Positions 62,926 to 64,000 of a DNA stretch of 64,000 nucleotides are shown here, piece by piece (position 1 is the first letter of the stretch; each line of letters starts with the position of its first letter). The position numbers and the translations under genes were made by a program. Below the pieces are notes generated by a model. The model ran no database searches, was not told where the DNA came from, and worked only from the letters and a program-made list of their open reading frames with translations. Source of the stretch: Planctomycetota bacterium (GTDB lineage Bacteria; Planctomycetota; J058); contig JAMLIC010000003.1 of the NCBI GenBank assembly GCA_023954375.1, forward strand, positions 186,001 through 250,000, read 5' to 3'.

Positions 62926-64000
62926 ATGACGCGCGGCGTGATCGTGATCGGCGGCGGCCTGGCCGGGCTGGCGGCCGCCCGGCGCCTGCGCGCGGCCGGC
63001 GAGGAGGTGGTCCTGGTCGAGGCGCGCGACCGGCTGGGCGGGCGCGTGCTGACCGCGTGGGACGAGGCCGTCCCCTGGCCGGCCGAGCTGGGCGCGGAGC
63101 TGATCGAGGAGCCCGACGGCCCCTTCGCGACCACCCTGCGCGAGGCCGGCGCGGCGACCTACGCCGCCGAGGGCGACGTGTGGCGCCTGCGCGACGGCGC
63201 GCTCGAGCGCGCGCCCGACCTGGGCGCGGTCGTCGCGGCCACGCTCGCGCGCGCGCGGCCCCCCGGCGGCCCCGACCCGGACGGCGACGAGGCGCTCGGG
63301 GCGGCGCTCGCGCGGCGCTGCGCCGGCCCGCGCTGGGCGGCCGCGCGGGCGCTCGTCGGGCACTACGTCGAGGGCTACCACGCGGCCGACGTCGAGCGCG
63401 TCAGCGCCCGCTGGGCGGCCGCGGTCGAGGAGGCGGAGGGCGGCGTCGACCCGGCGCAGGCGCGCGGCCTCGGCTTCCTCCACGCGGCCGGCGGCCTGTC
63501 GAGGGCCGTCGACCTGCTCGCGGCCGACCTCGTCGCGGGCGGCGTCGTGCACCTCGCCACGCCGGTCGTCGGCGTGCGCTGGCGGCCCGGGCGGGTCGAG
63601 GTCGAGGCGCGCGGGCGCGCGGGCGAGCCGCGGAGGTTCGAGGCGCGCGCGGCGATCGTCACCCTGCCGCTCGGCGTGCTGAAGGCCGGGGCGGTCGCCT
63701 TCGACCCGCCCCTGCGCGACAAGGCCCCGGCGCTCGCGCACCTCGAGACGGGCGACGTGGTCAAGCTCGTCCTGCGCTTCGACGCCTCGCCGCTCGAGGG
63801 CGCCCGCGCGCCCGGCGGCGCGCTCGACGGCGCCAAGCTCCTGTTCGCCCCGGACGAGCCCCTGCCGACCTGGTGGACGCCCGCCCCGGTGCGCGCGCCG
63901 GTGCTCGTGGCCTGGGCCGGCGGCCGCGCCGCCCGCGCGCTCGACGGGCGCGCGCTCGACGCGCAGGTCGCGGCGGCGCTGACGACGCTCGGGCGCCTGC
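62926..64000 (+). CDS. Flavin amine oxidase / FAD-dependent oxidoreductase (partial, runs off the window)
   Basis: The first 358 codons are present. The N-terminus has the FAD Rossmann motif [13 protein letters not shown], then [12 protein letters not shown], the GG-doublet of amine-oxidase-type flavoproteins. Near the middle [24 protein letters not shown] and [15 protein letters not shown] match the family core of monoamine oxidase and polyamine oxidase-like enzymes. The substrate is unknown. ATG 62926 follows GGAGGAG closely. It is divergent from msrA, 71 bp away. Confidence 0.85.
   Translation, partial: MTRGVIVIGGGLAGLAAARRLRAAGEEVVLVEARDRLGGRVLTAWDEAVPWPAELGAELIEEPDGPFATTLREAGAATYAAEGDVWRLRDGALERAPDLGAVVAATLARARPPGGPDPDGDEALGAALARRCAGPRWAAARALVGHYVEGYHAADVERVSARWAAAVEEAEGGVDPAQARGLGFLHAAGGLSRAVDLLAADLVAGGVVHLATPVVGVRWRPGRVEVEARGRAGEPRRFEARAAIVTLPLGVLKAGAVAFDPPLRDKAPALAHLETGDVVKLVLRFDASPLEGARAPGGALDGAKLLFAPDEPLPTWWTPAPVRAPVLVAWAGGRAARALDGRALDAQVAAALTTLGRL

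Overview
The window is a very GC-rich bacterial chromosome segment, roughly three quarters G+C by eye, with almost every codon ending in G or C and frequent GTG starts. It is rich in Ser/Thr kinases, FHA domains and DUF4388 modules, and carries a CtaB/CtaA haem A pair, a B12-dependent ribonucleotide reductase, an EF-Tu paralogue and alpha/alpha-toroid and propeller proteins. This fits Planctomycetota best, with Myxococcota or a related deep lineage as the alternative. No rRNA or tRNA gene was seen. The assignment is inference from gene content.

Layout. 1-425: short intergenic repeats, then the nrdJ promoter. 0.4-6.9 kb: class II ribonucleotide reductase, a divergent EF-Tu-like GTPase, a Nudix hydrolase, a kinase with a C-terminal sulfatase-modifying-factor-like domain, and a zinc-binding/DUF4870-like membrane protein. 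7.1-8.9 kb: a HELGH metallopeptidase-like protein followed by a large palindrome. 9.1-13.8 kb: two divergent kinases, one frameshifted. 13.9-19.5 kb: VOC protein, FHA/DUF4388 protein, rpoZ, rlmN and aconitase. 19.6-27.3 kb: a pseudokinase with about 30 DPF motifs and an L12-like tail, a cyclic-nucleotide-domain/DUF4388 regulator, and a membrane TPR/Sel1-like protein. 27.4-32.1 kb: a CusB/CusA-type metal efflux pair with an unusual Cys/His-rich adaptor. 32-46 kb: mostly exported proteins (propeller, transglutaminase, sialidase-like lipoprotein, NAGPA-type glycosidase, alpha/alpha toroid), plus a GST, an alpha/beta hydrolase and a rhodanese operon. 45.4-46.2 kb: a tandem repeat array of about 67 bp per unit that switches orientation. 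46.4-50.6 kb: a propeller lipoprotein, a MITE-like palindromic element and the ctaB/ctaA pair. 50.7-57.3 kb: a four-gene unit with peptidoglycan-binding, OmpA-like and metallopeptidase proteins, none with a signal peptide. 57.4-64.0 kb: homocysteine methyltransferase/MTHFR fusion, a small SUMF1-like protein, an FHA zinc-ribbon protein, MsrA and the start of a flavin amine oxidase.

The strongest candidate for an undescribed system is the 50.7-57.3 kb cluster together with its paralogue at 7.1 kb. These signal-less wall-binding and metallopeptidase-like proteins look like cargo or structural accessories of a contact-dependent injection machine encoded elsewhere. Other notable points are the two-locus repeat family, the DPF-repeat pseudokinase, and a consistent promoter grammar: a TANNNT hexamer 5-9 nt from the start codon (predicted leaderless mRNAs), or farther upstream with a clear Shine-Dalgarno sequence.
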